Assembly: GCA_944323135.1 (NCBI GenBank)
Contig: CALURI010000004.1
Coordinates: 62,001 to 126,000, forward strand
From: Candidatus Gastranaerophilales bacterium
Lineage (GTDB): Bacteria; Cyanobacteriota; Vampirovibrionia; Gastranaerophilales; Gastranaerophilaceae
Length of the DNA stretch: 64,000 bases
Reading direction: 5' to 3'
The translations under genes and the position numbers were made by a program. The notes beneath the pieces were generated by a model. That model made no database searches and was not told the DNA's origin. It saw only the letters and a list, made by a program, of their open reading frames with translations. Positions 52,296-60,583 of this stretch are shown one piece after another; position 1 is the first letter of the stretch; the number at the start of each line of letters is the position of its first letter.

Positions 52296-52732
52296 TGAAT
52301 TTTGATGAATATCGTATGTCGCAATTTCAAAATAATATTAATTCTGCTTCAGCAGGAGCTAGATACAGTAAAATGCCTATGCCAGAAATTGAAACTTATA
52401 AAAAAGTAGCACAACAAACGCAACATATACAACAACAATTAAATGAAAGCATAAAACAAACAGAGGTTTTGCTGGAGGCAAAAAACTTGACCAAAGAAAA
52501 TGTTGAATGCACTAAATTAATAGCTGGATGCACCCTAAAAAATCAAGAATCTACTGAAAAACAATATATAACGAGTAGAAATTTGTCTTGGATAGCCATA
52601 GGTATTGCATTAATATCTTTAATATATGGTTGTATATCTTCAAATAATACTGACAAGTTATACAAACAACAATTACAAAAACAAGATGAAATTATAATGA
52701 TATTAAAGCAACCTCAAACAAATAAACCATAA
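52295..52732 (+). CDS. Small coiled-coil membrane protein
   Basis: 145 aa. The N-terminal two-thirds is Gln-rich coiled coil (KKVAQQTQHIQQQLNESI); one membrane helix (LSWIAIGIALISLIYGCI) is near residue 95-112. The start overlaps the stop of the Mrr-like gene by one base, so they are made together, and the protein may anchor or regulate the nuclease (inference). Confidence 0.6.
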   Translation: MNFDEYRMSQFQNNINSASAGARYSKMPMPEIETYKKVAQQTQHIQQQLNESIKQTEVLLEAKNLTKENVECTKLIAGCTLKNQESTEKQYITSRNLSWIAIGIALISLIYGCISSNNTDKLYKQQLQKQDEIIMILKQPQTNKP

Positions 52733-52783
52733 AAACATCGCAATGCAGCAATCTAATTTGTTATTGATATAGTAAATTTTATT

Positions 52784-54283
52784 TTAATTAAATATTTCAA
52801 TAAGTTTGTTAAATACTACAGGATTATTTACTACCACTATTTCCAGTTTATTTATTGCACGTGTTATTTGTTGGAAAAACATTTTTCCTGTACCATATGG
52901 AATCCCATCCAAATCTTTATCTTTTAATTTATTACCATCATAATAAAATTGTTCCCCCATAATTACTATAACATTTTCAAACTCTTGCCCTATTACTTCA
53001 TGTGCATTTCCAATATTTTTTGGATTCGACTTTGCTAAATCTGCATATTTATTTCTATAATACAAGCTTGGCGTATAGGATATATATTGGTAGTTTTCTT
53101 TTGATTTAATATAGTTATTAGCTTCTTCTATGGTGTCAAAATATGTTATATCTATATTTTCATTAGAAACTTGTAATGTTGTTTTTTTATCTAGAGATAA
53201 CATAATTTTAATAAAATTAGAAAGCTTTTCATTTGTTCTAATTTTTGAATTCAATCTATACTTTTTTACACTATCATATTCATTATTTTCAAATTCTTCA
53301 AAAACAACTCCTTCGTGTTTTTGAAGAATTTGTTTACCATCTCCACTTAATATCAGGGTAATATTATTTGGTATTACATACTTTTTCATTATTTCACTAA
53401 ATTGCGTTTCATTTATTCTTTGAAATTCATCAATTATAAGAATTTCAGGTATTGTATTTTTAAAAATATGTTCCCAATATTTTATTGCTTCAATGTTCCA
53501 TTTATAATCATTGTTTAATCTAATATGTCCATCATTTAACTTTGCACAGTGTATTAATCCGACATTTTTTCCGTTCTCTATATATTTTTTTGCAATATGG
53601 TATGTTAACAAAGTTTTTCCACTTCCTGCATCACCAGAGAGTATTATAAAACGAGAACCGTTATTTATATCAGTATTAATATTTTTTTCTATTTCTTCTT
53701 GTCTCTGTGTTAAAAAATACTTATTTCTTATAAATTCTTCAGTCTTAGAAAATGGAGAAATTAAATAATTTGAAGGATTAAATTTCGAATTTAAATCTTT
53801 TGAATAAAAATCAATATTATCACATTGGGATTTAATGATATCAATTATTTCGCTAAATTCAACCTCAACAAGATTGTCTTCGTCATCTAGTTTGTATAAT
53901 TTTGAACTTTCAGATATATAAGAAAAGGAATAAATTGGTAGGTTTAAAAATTTTAAGTAATATTTATTTTGTAGCAACTGTTTCAGAATTTTTTCTGTCG
54001 TTTTACTTTTATACTCAATATTTAAAATAGATTTCTCAGTTAATCTTAATAAATCAAACTCTTTTCCAATTTGAGGTATTTTATAGCCTATGTAAAAACC
54101 ATTTAGGTCTTTTATTGTAATAGTTGTATCTACACTGTTTAAATCTTTTATTAAGCATTCTAATGATTCCAAATCAATTTTCTTTATTTCAGTTCCAAGA
54201 TATTTCATGTAAGCATGGCTAATATTATTGTCACCACTGTTTTTATAAATTTCAACTACACTTTTAAGATTAACTGTTTTCAT
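52784..54283 (-). CDS. DUF2075/Schlafen-type P-loop helicase-like ATPase
   Basis: 499 aa. The C-terminal two-thirds is a superfamily 1-like ATPase: Walker A GDAGSGKTLLTYHIAKKY, Walker B ILIIDEFQRI, SGDGKQIL, and RLNSKIRTNEKLSNF, then HEVIGQEFENVIVI and FQQITRAINKL. These fit DUF2075 proteins, which are common in defence loci. The N-terminal 170 residues contain no motif I recognise but have a nuclease-like EYK. It is convergent with the Mrr-like pair. Confidence 0.8.
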   Translation of the reverse strand: MKTVNLKSVVEIYKNSGDNNISHAYMKYLGTEIKKIDLESLECLIKDLNSVDTTITIKDLNGFYIGYKIPQIGKEFDLLRLTEKSILNIEYKSKTTEKILKQLLQNKYYLKFLNLPIYSFSYISESSKLYKLDDEDNLVEVEFSEIIDIIKSQCDNIDFYSKDLNSKFNPSNYLISPFSKTEEFIRNKYFLTQRQEEIEKNINTDINNGSRFIILSGDAGSGKTLLTYHIAKKYIENGKNVGLIHCAKLNDGHIRLNNDYKWNIEAIKYWEHIFKNTIPEILIIDEFQRINETQFSEIMKKYVIPNNITLILSGDGKQILQKHEGVVFEEFENNEYDSVKKYRLNSKIRTNEKLSNFIKIMLSLDKKTTLQVSNENIDITYFDTIEEANNYIKSKENYQYISYTPSLYYRNKYADLAKSNPKNIGNAHEVIGQEFENVIVIMGEQFYYDGNKLKDKDLDGIPYGTGKMFFQQITRAINKLEIVVVNNPVVFNKLIEIFN

Positions 54284-54695
54284 GATATATCTTAATTATT
54301 AACACATATTTAATTCTACCCCAAAAATAAGGGAAATAAAATACAGATTAGAATGACTTAAACCTCTAACTGCATCCTTTCATGTGATTCAAATTAGAGG
54401 CAACTATGAGAGAATCAATATTTATAAATACTAGGAGCAAGCAACTATTCAATATTTTTAAACCCGCATGTGAGAAAGTAATATCGCCAATGTATTTGAT
54501 AATGCTGGTAAGCTAGGAAAAGCAAGCTACCTTATAAACCTTGATTAAGGTATGATAAAAGATTTTTTAATCAATATAGAATCATATCGTAATGGAGATA
54601 TAGGCGAAATAGTTATAAAATGGATAAATTAACACTACAAAAATCATTATGGTGCAAAACTCTTGCAATAGCCTATTTCACTGTGTATTTTCTAT
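54284..54695. other. Gap of 412 bp with degenerate remnant
   Basis: Contains a short hairpin near 54362-54400 (CCTCTAA / TTAGAGG), a broken frame (54406-54632) and otherwise nothing convincing. It may hold the promoter of the leftward helicase gene. Confidence 0.4.
54406..54632 (+). pseudogene. Degenerate gene remnant (frameshift plus in-frame TAA)
   Basis: From ATG 54406 (AGAGG site) a 36-codon frame ends at 54516. A second frame carries coherent sequence VFDNAGKLGKASYLINLD, then TAA (54546-54548), then GMIKDFLINIESYRNGDIGE to TAA at 54632. A frameshift and one nonsense mutation in a gene of about 75 codons would explain this. No family recognised. Confidence 0.25.
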
Positions 54696-54989
54696 TTAAG
54701 ACTTTAGAGTAATATCTTCATGCCCCTCTATCGAGTGTTTAGGAACAAATTTTATCTCATAGCCAAATAGTTCTGCTATGTCCATAAGTTCTGTCACCTT
54801 GAAGGACGACCTAGCAAGTTTATTTAACAAGTTTGAATCAGAAGCCGAGCGACCGTATTTCTCATTTAACATTCTGGCTAATCTGTATATAGATGTATGC
54901 TGCTCTTGTAAAAAGTCTTTTATAAGCTTCCTAGCCTGCTCTTTTCGTTCATCTGTTGCAATATATTTTGGTGTTTCTGGATTACTCAT
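54696..54989 (-). CDS. Small HTH-like regulator (DUF6471-like)
   Basis: 97 aa. SIYRLARMLNEKYGRSASDS, NLLNKLARSSFKVTELMDIA and ELFGYEIKFV follow the pattern of DUF6471, also seen in the chromosomal gene at 37252. Ribosome-binding site TGAGG. It is divergent from the 55140 gene; the shared region has the palindrome ACGTTAACGT near 55033, a possible operator. Confidence 0.65.
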   Translation of the reverse strand: MSNPETPKYIATDERKEQARKLIKDFLQEQHTSIYRLARMLNEKYGRSASDSNLLNKLARSSFKVTELMDIAELFGYEIKFVPKHSIEGHEDITLKS

Positions 54990-55139
54990 GTTTACCTCAC
55001 TTTATAAGTATACCATTATTTTATAAACAACTCACGTTAACGTAAATTTTTGTAACAACTTTTTATCTTAAGTTGACAAAATTAAAAACTTAATACATCA
55101 TGATAACGTAATGTATAAACAAAAGAAAGGACTGAAACG

Positions 55140-55433
55140 ATGACAGCACAAGTAATTACAACAAACATTAACTTAGAGGATAACGCAAGAGTTATCAAAT
55201 CAATTGAAGCAAAAATTGCTGAACTAAAAGAACTTAGAGATGAAAAAGTTGCAGAAGTTAAAGACATTATGAATAAGGCAAATGTTATGGAGCTTCAAGC
55301 AGGTGCATTCACGTTTAAGCTAACTGAAATTACACGTAACAATGTTGATACAAAGACTTTAAAAACTAAGTATGCGGAGCTATACAAAACTCTTTTAAAG
55401 GTAAGCAGTTACATGAAATTCGATATAGTGTAG
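55140..55433 (+). CDS. Small coiled-coil phage-like protein
   Basis: 97 aa. A central coiled coil (KSIEAKIAELKELRDEKVAE) with a C-terminal short domain. The layout recalls small phage or plasmid proteins of unknown function. TTGACA lies near 55073 and AAAGGA before the ATG. First of several short plus-strand genes leading to the recombinase. Confidence 0.6.
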   Translation: MTAQVITTNINLEDNARVIKSIEAKIAELKELRDEKVAEVKDIMNKANVMELQAGAFTFKLTEITRNNVDTKTLKTKYAELYKTLLKVSSYMKFDIV

Positions 55434-55477
55434 GGTTTATCCCTACACTATAAGCAAAGCAGGCAGCGAGGTAAAAA

Positions 55478-55666
55478 ATGGAAGAACGTGAAATAAAGGA
55501 ATTAACTGAAACAACATACGGACTTATGGTTGTTTTAAAAGATACTATCTGGAAATTTGAAGGCATTGGCAAAGATAATCAGCGGAAATTTACAGGGATA
55601 CTTGCATTGGTAGATACGCTTGAACAAAACATCTATAACATAAAGATATCTTTAGAATGTATGTAA
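55478..55666 (+). CDS. Small hypothetical protein, 62 aa
   Basis: It begins MEEREIKELTETTYGLMVVL and looks helical. A GAGG site is 7 nt before the ATG. It lies between the 97-aa gene and the recombinase. Not recognised. Confidence 0.5.
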   Translation: MEEREIKELTETTYGLMVVLKDTIWKFEGIGKDNQRKFTGILALVDTLEQNIYNIKISLECM

Positions 55667-55680
55667 TAGGAAGGTAAATA

Positions 55681-56274
55681 ATGGGTAAAGTATTTGCATA
55701 TATACGAGTTTCCACACGTGAGCAAAAGGAAGATAGACAGATTGACAGCCTTAGAGAACTTAAAGTTGATGAAATCATTATTGAAAAGGCTTCTGGGAAG
55801 AACTTTGTCGGTCGTGAAAAGTATCAGCAGATGAAGGCACAATTAAGAGCCGGCGACCTTGTTATTGTACATTCCATTGATAGGTTTGGAAGAAATTATA
55901 AACAAATCTGTAACGAGTGGGAAGCCATTGTTAATATGGGAGTTGATATTCAAGTGCTTGATATGCCGGTACTCAATACAAGAGATAATCAAAATGGATT
56001 AACAGGCAGTTTGATAACAGATATTGTTTTAAAGTTGCTTAGTTACGTTGCCGAACGAGAAAGAATGAATATTAAAACAAGACAATCCGAAGGCATTGCA
56101 TCCGCAAAATCAAGAGGGGTTAAGTTCGGTCGTCCTAAAGCAGAAATTCCGAAAGATTTTATAAGAGCGTATGAACTTTATTCACAAGGATTGATTAAAG
56201 TTAAGGACGTTATGTCCATGTGCAATATTGCTAAAAGTACGTTTTATAAGTATTCAGAGTCCATAAAAGGTTAA
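55681..56274 (+). CDS. Serine recombinase (resolvase/invertase family)
   Basis: 197 aa. The catalytic domain has AYIRVSTREQKEDRQ with the nucleophilic Ser, then HSIDRFGRNYKQ and ERERMNIKTRQSEGI with the Arg residues. A C-terminal HTH (VKDVMSMCNIAKSTFYKY) binds DNA. The size fits small Hin/Tn3 resolvases, not large phage integrases. It may resolve or invert part of the element; no obvious res or inversion site was found. AGGAAGG ribosome-binding site. Confidence 0.92.
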   Translation: MGKVFAYIRVSTREQKEDRQIDSLRELKVDEIIIEKASGKNFVGREKYQQMKAQLRAGDLVIVHSIDRFGRNYKQICNEWEAIVNMGVDIQVLDMPVLNTRDNQNGLTGSLITDIVLKLLSYVAERERMNIKTRQSEGIASAKSRGVKFGRPKAEIPKDFIRAYELYSQGLIKVKDVMSMCNIAKSTFYKYSESIKG

Positions 56275-56391
56275 GTGTGTTTTGTGTACCTTTTGCAATA
56301 AAAATTACCCCCGAAAAATTAATGATTTAAGCAGAATAAAAACAGTCCACAAAAAGTGTACTTTTCATAGAAAGAGATATGAGGTTAAGAA

Positions 56392-56829
56392 ATGATTAAT
56401 TACAATACAGTACAGCAGATATATAACAGAAATTACGGCAGTATGCAGTTATTTAAGCGACCATTCTTTAATCAGCTTGTTTATACAGAAGGGGTTATGG
56501 ACTTTCAACAAACTTTAAATGCCTATTGGGTAGTAGATAATGTTATCAGTTACATGCCGAAAATCCTTAAATGCTTTAAAGAAACAGAAGATACATTTTA
56601 TGTAATTGAAATTTGCTTAAATAAAGAGCGTAAAGGTTACATGGAAGTTTACCATGAAGGCTATATGGGTAATGATTACCATGAGCATTTAACAGTTATA
56701 AAACAGGATATTCCTTATATTGATTTACCTGTTAAAGTTGATAAAGATTTAACTACTTACAAATTTTACTTAATATTGAGTAATTATGAGCCGGTACAGT
56801 TCACTTTGTTATTGCCACAAGAGTATTAA
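56392..56829 (+). CDS. Hypothetical protein, 145 aa
   Basis: Not recognised. It begins MINYNTVQQIYNRNYGSMQL and looks like a soluble alpha/beta domain with many aromatic residues and no signal peptide. GAGG before the ATG, terminator hairpin behind it. Possibly an element-specific accessory protein. Confidence 0.55.
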   Translation: MINYNTVQQIYNRNYGSMQLFKRPFFNQLVYTEGVMDFQQTLNAYWVVDNVISYMPKILKCFKETEDTFYVIEICLNKERKGYMEVYHEGYMGNDYHEHLTVIKQDIPYIDLPVKVDKDLTTYKFYLILSNYEPVQFTLLLPQEY

Positions 56830-56850
56830 TTATTCTTCTTTTGTTGAAAC

Positions 56851-56886
56851 CAAGCCCCTAAGCGAAATTTTTTCGTTTAGGGGCTA
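56851..56886. terminator. Bidirectional terminator
   Basis: AGCCCCTAA and TTAGGGGCT pair, with CGAA/TTCG extending the stem around a T-rich loop. It stands between the convergent genes ending at 56829 and 56892 and closes the long minus-strand operon. Confidence 0.8.
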
Positions 56887-56891
56887 ATAAC

Positions 56892-57647
56892 TCAAAAGAA
56901 AATGCTATTTTTTTCTTTTATAAACTGTTTATTTTCTTCAATTTCCTTCAAAATTTCTTGCTTAAAAATAAAATCAGGATATTTACTGATGAATGTTTGC
57001 CAGGTTTTATTCCATTTTTTTCTCACTTCAGTATAACTATCTACATCATCAACACCAGCCGCTTCTAAGAAATCAATTTGATACTCCTTTAATAAGGATA
57101 AATATTCTTTTAATGTCGGACTCAAATATTGACTGTAATGATTAATTACATACTCATAATTTATTACAACACCTCCAAAATCACTTAAAAAACATAGAAT
57201 TGGGGAATAAGGATTAGTGCTTATATAAGTTAATTTGCCATATTGAGATAAATAGTTATTTGTTTGTTTTAATCCTATACTCTCACTAAAAGAAAGTCTC
57301 AGCCTAAAATCGTCCACTTTATTTATAAAAGCTTTAAAGCGTTCATCTTTTTCATTAATGGAATGATTTGATTTTAAAAATGCAGATAATTCTCTTTCAT
57401 CTTTATTTATAATATTGAGGATATCGCTTTCAGAATATTTATTTTGAATATCGTTTTGAATACTTGGGGGAGTTTGTACAACATTAGAAGTACTATATCC
57501 GCATGTATTACTTATTAATACAGTAATTATTATGCTAATAAAAATTATAAGCAATCCACATCCAATATACCAATAATACTCCTTCTTAAACAATTTTGTT
57601 TGGTCGTTACTATAATAAATTTTTTCTTTTGTTTTTCTATCTAACAT
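56892..57647 (-). CDS. Membrane-anchored hypothetical protein
   Basis: 251 aa. A basic N-terminus is followed by one membrane helix (IGCGLLIIFISIIITVLI, about residues 28-45) and a helical soluble domain of about 190 residues, probably outside or along the membrane. No motif recognised. It follows the nuclease by 2 bp and is the last gene of the Ycf46 operon. Confidence 0.6.
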   Translation of the reverse strand: MLDRKTKEKIYYSNDQTKLFKKEYYWYIGCGLLIIFISIIITVLISNTCGYSTSNVVQTPPSIQNDIQNKYSESDILNIINKDERELSAFLKSNHSINEKDERFKAFINKVDDFRLRLSFSESIGLKQTNNYLSQYGKLTYISTNPYSPILCFLSDFGGVVINYEYVINHYSQYLSPTLKEYLSLLKEYQIDFLEAAGVDDVDSYTEVRKKWNKTWQTFISKYPDFIFKQEILKEIEENKQFIKEKNSIFF

Positions 57648-57649
57648 AT

Positions 57650-58402
57650 TTATATATCTAATCTTCTACCGTATTTACTTCCACTTGATATATAATCATT
57701 TTTTGATTGTTGATTTACTTGTTGACTCATTCTTATTATGTCATCTAGGTTTAACACTACAAAATTAGGTTTATTACTTACAAAATCTGCTCCTGATTGC
57801 GTTATTCCTGATGATGCAACCAATATAACTTCATCTGCACCAAAATCATCTTTACAACCCCATAACGCTCTGATTGGTTCAGGCGGTACCGGATTTTTAT
57901 AGTGTTTACATTGAATTATGCCCCGATATCCTTCTTTTTCGATAATAATATCTACACCGCCATCGCCGGAGCCTTTTGTAACCGTGGCTTTATATCCATT
58001 GAGAATAAATATTTTTGCAACTTCCTGTTCAAATTGCCATCCGTCAAGAGTCCACCACCAGGATTGTTCTGCCCAATAACCGGAATTTCGTTTTAACTGG
58101 TTTGGAGAGAACTGTCTTGCATAACTATTGTTAAACAAATGATTCCAATAAACACAAAATACAATAAAACAAATTACGCAACTCCATCCAAAAACAGAAA
58201 AAGGTAAGATTTTAGTATCACCTAAATAATAGAGAAGGTAATTAAATCCCAAAACAAAACCTACAGATAAAATGCACTCCTTCCACAATCCATGCCTGTT
58301 TACTTCGCATAAAAATTTTATTATTACTGTTATAACTGCAATAATAGCTGTTATAAATGCTATTATATCTCTTGTTGTAACTGCTGTTTTTTGTCTTGCC
58401 AT
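57650..58402 (-). CDS. Membrane-anchored Mrr-type endonuclease
   Basis: 250 aa. Three or four N-terminal membrane helices (to about residue 90) precede a PD-(D/E)xK nuclease domain: GWQFEQEVAKIFILNGYKA, KGSGDGGVDIIIE, IIQCKHYKNPV and ILVASSGIT. The catalytic Asp, Gln-x-Lys and His are intact. It would cut DNA at the membrane. It is 9 bp from the upstream DUF1257-like gene, in the operon of the AAA+ ATPase. Confidence 0.85.
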   Translation of the reverse strand: MARQKTAVTTRDIIAFITAIIAVITVIIKFLCEVNRHGLWKECILSVGFVLGFNYLLYYLGDTKILPFSVFGWSCVICFIVFCVYWNHLFNNSYARQFSPNQLKRNSGYWAEQSWWWTLDGWQFEQEVAKIFILNGYKATVTKGSGDGGVDIIIEKEGYRGIIQCKHYKNPVPPEPIRALWGCKDDFGADEVILVASSGITQSGADFVSNKPNFVVLNLDDIIRMSQQVNQQSKNDYISSGSKYGRRLDI

Positions 58403-58411
58403 GACACTCCT

Positions 58412-58933
58412 TTAAACGCTTATTGTTATAACGATTGAATTATCTTCCAGTACTTCTTCTTGTTCAATTTTCATAGCTTTATTCATTGAAACTTTTTCTT
58501 TTATATTGTTACACACCTTTTGTTGCACCTGACGTTCATACTCAGCACCTAATTTGTTATATAAATTTTGCACCGGAGCAAGATTTCCATCTCCTACAAT
58601 TCTAAATTCGTAATTGCCGTTCTTTGTTTTAGCAATAGTAATATCGCTGTTACCAGCCCGACAGGTAAAACGGCTATTGTTCTCAGTAAAAGGTATGTTA
58701 GTCTTTTTTAAAGATATCCGTAAAAGTTCTTTATCTGCTATTTTAGTTTGTAATGTTTGCCGTTGTTTAGGTTCTGCTTTCTTTACCGTTTTACCAGTAG
58801 AAGATTGCCCTCTTAATCGTTTTTGTCTGTAATGTTCCCTTACATCTGCTTCTGTCCATAATATCTGGTCTCCCCTTCCAGTAAGAACCCAGAACAAAGT
58901 TTCTAACGGTGATAACTCTATCAATACCGACAT
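58412..58933 (-). CDS. DUF1257 (Ycf35-like) protein with N-terminal extension
   Basis: 173 aa. The C-terminal 115 residues have the Ycf35/DUF1257 layout: TKIADKELLRISLKKTNIPF at the start, a central DITIAKTKNGNYEFRIVGDG, then KLGAEYERQVQQKVCNNIKE and an acidic ending (EEVLEDNSIVITISV). The first 60 residues (ELSPLETLFWVLTGRGDQIL, then Lys-rich linker) are an extra module missing from the other copy at 60175. Ycf35 proteins are conserved in cyanobacteria and some plastids; their function is not established. Confidence 0.7.
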   Translation of the reverse strand: MSVLIELSPLETLFWVLTGRGDQILWTEADVREHYRQKRLRGQSSTGKTVKKAEPKQRQTLQTKIADKELLRISLKKTNIPFTENNSRFTCRAGNSDITIAKTKNGNYEFRIVGDGNLAPVQNLYNKLGAEYERQVQQKVCNNIKEKVSMNKAMKIEQEEVLEDNSIVITISV

Positions 58934-58954
58934 GTTTATCCTCCTATTATTTTT

Positions 58955-60136
58955 CTACCAATCAATTTTCCTACCCATTTTGTTTTTAGGTTTATGCGGA
59001 AAAATTATTTTATCTTGTATCTCTATCATCTGGTGTGGCTGAAGTCCGAAGGCTTCTGCGAAAGTATCAATCTCATAATAAACTTTTCCGTTATCTCTAT
59101 CTGAAATAAATTTTTTTGCTTTCTTAGAATCAAACCCTTCGAGAGTTAATAAATCCTCAAATAAACAGTTCTCTAGTTCTATTTTGCGATTTTTTAAATA
59201 CGGCTGCTTAGTTGTATTCTTTTTAGTTTTATGTTTAGTTCCGCTGTCTGCCGAATAATTATAATTAGTTTGCTCATTAACAGATGCTTTTAAAGCTTCT
59301 TCCTTTTGCTTTTCAAAAGCTTTTTGACATTCTTCTATTTTATTTTGAACTTCTGCATATTTATCATTTTCAGTTGTAATTTCTTTGTAGTATTTAATTG
59401 CTTGCACAAAGTTGTTTAATTTAGTATATTCTTCAGCAAGTTTATAATTATACATATCTAATTTCTCTATAGTACCTGGATTTTTTTCAGTTTTTTTAAT
59501 GGCATTTTTTATATCATCAATAGCTAGTTCATTTTTATTTATAGTGGAGTATACTATGGCTCTTTTATAATAAATATCCGGAAGTTCTTTAATATCAATT
59601 ATTTTTTGATTCATAATTAAATAAGTATAAAAGAATAAAGCATCATAGAAATTATTCTTTTCAAAACTGTTTTGAGCAAATTGTTTTAAGTCTTCATATT
59701 CTATATAGGGTAAAATATTTTTAACTTTCTGGAAATATTCTTGTGTAAGATGAGAGGCTTTTTTATTATAAATTTTTGCTACGATAAAATTAAGTTCTAA
59801 AAATTCCTTATCTGAGCCATTATATTTGATATTTTGTTCAATACGATTCTTTAAGTCTTCAATATCTTCTAATGTTCCTTCTTGCTTACAGTCTGACAGT
59901 AGCCTATCCAGGATTACTTCAAGATTTTCTCGCTCAATATCTACTCCTGTTTTTCGTTTTTCACTATCGTTTTGTAACTGTTTTTCTGAATTATTTTCAG
60001 AAGTAAAAGATACCATTTTAAAGAGAAGATACATAACAGCATCTATAATATATAAACAAAACCAAATATACATTATAATTGCCAGAATTTTTAATAATAT
60101 ATTTCGTATTGTTTGTAGTTGTTTCCAGATAATCAT
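58955..60136 (-). CDS. Membrane-anchored TPR/helix-hairpin-helix protein (copy 2)
   Basis: 393 aa. An N-terminal membrane segment (about residues 12-42) is followed by an acidic coiled coil, TPR-like repeats (YALAEEYTKLNNFVQAIKYY-like unit near 250) and a C-terminal domain ENCLFEDLLTLEGFDSKKAK resembling ComEA-type helix-hairpin-helix. The first 50 and last 75 residues are nearly identical to the protein at 60584, while the middle differs. It is 21 bp upstream of a DUF1257-like gene. Confidence 0.65.
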   Translation of the reverse strand: MIIWKQLQTIRNILLKILAIIMYIWFCLYIIDAVMYLLFKMVSFTSENNSEKQLQNDSEKRKTGVDIERENLEVILDRLLSDCKQEGTLEDIEDLKNRIEQNIKYNGSDKEFLELNFIVAKIYNKKASHLTQEYFQKVKNILPYIEYEDLKQFAQNSFEKNNFYDALFFYTYLIMNQKIIDIKELPDIYYKRAIVYSTINKNELAIDDIKNAIKKTEKNPGTIEKLDMYNYKLAEEYTKLNNFVQAIKYYKEITTENDKYAEVQNKIEECQKAFEKQKEEALKASVNEQTNYNYSADSGTKHKTKKNTTKQPYLKNRKIELENCLFEDLLTLEGFDSKKAKKFISDRDNGKVYYEIDTFAEAFGLQPHQMIEIQDKIIFPHKPKNKMGRKIDW

Positions 60137-60174
60137 TTTATTTCCTTATAATTTACAATTTATTATCAAAATTT

Positions 60175-60555
60175 TTACACCTTTATTGTTAAAAGTACCG
60201 ATTTATCCTCTAAAATTTGTTCTTGTTCTATCTCCATTGCTTTATTCAAGGAAATTTGTTTTTTTATGTTTTCAAGAACCTGTTTTTGTAATTCTTGTTG
60301 TGATAATTTATTATAATGAGTTGTTATTTTTTCACGAAACTCTATAATATCGTCTTTCCAATCATCATAACCTTTTGTTTGTATTTCATATTCACCATCT
60401 TTGTTTTTCTTAAAATGGAGGTCATAGAAACTAATAGAACAAACCAATTCTCCTTTTTGTTCTCTATAGGACACATTTGCTTTTTTTAAAGCTTTTTTAA
60501 GGATTTCTTTATCTCTAAATTTTGTTTTGTATTTTAAATGCACATAAATTGACAT
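60175..60555 (-). CDS. DUF1257 (Ycf35-like) protein
   Basis: 126 aa, a stand-alone DUF1257-like domain: KYKTKFRDKEILKKALKKAN, then HFKKNKDGEYEIQTKGYDDW, TTHYNKLSQQELQKQVLENI and the ending EQEQILEDKSVLLTIKV. It is a paralogue of the C-terminal part of the protein at 58412 (shared NIKxxxSLNKAMxIEQE tail). It lies 28 bp behind the hairpin-protein gene at 60584. Confidence 0.72.
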   Translation of the reverse strand: MSIYVHLKYKTKFRDKEILKKALKKANVSYREQKGELVCSISFYDLHFKKNKDGEYEIQTKGYDDWKDDIIEFREKITTHYNKLSQQELQKQVLENIKKQISLNKAMEIEQEQILEDKSVLLTIKV

Positions 60556-60583
60556 AAGGTCTCCTTATACATACAAATTTAGA

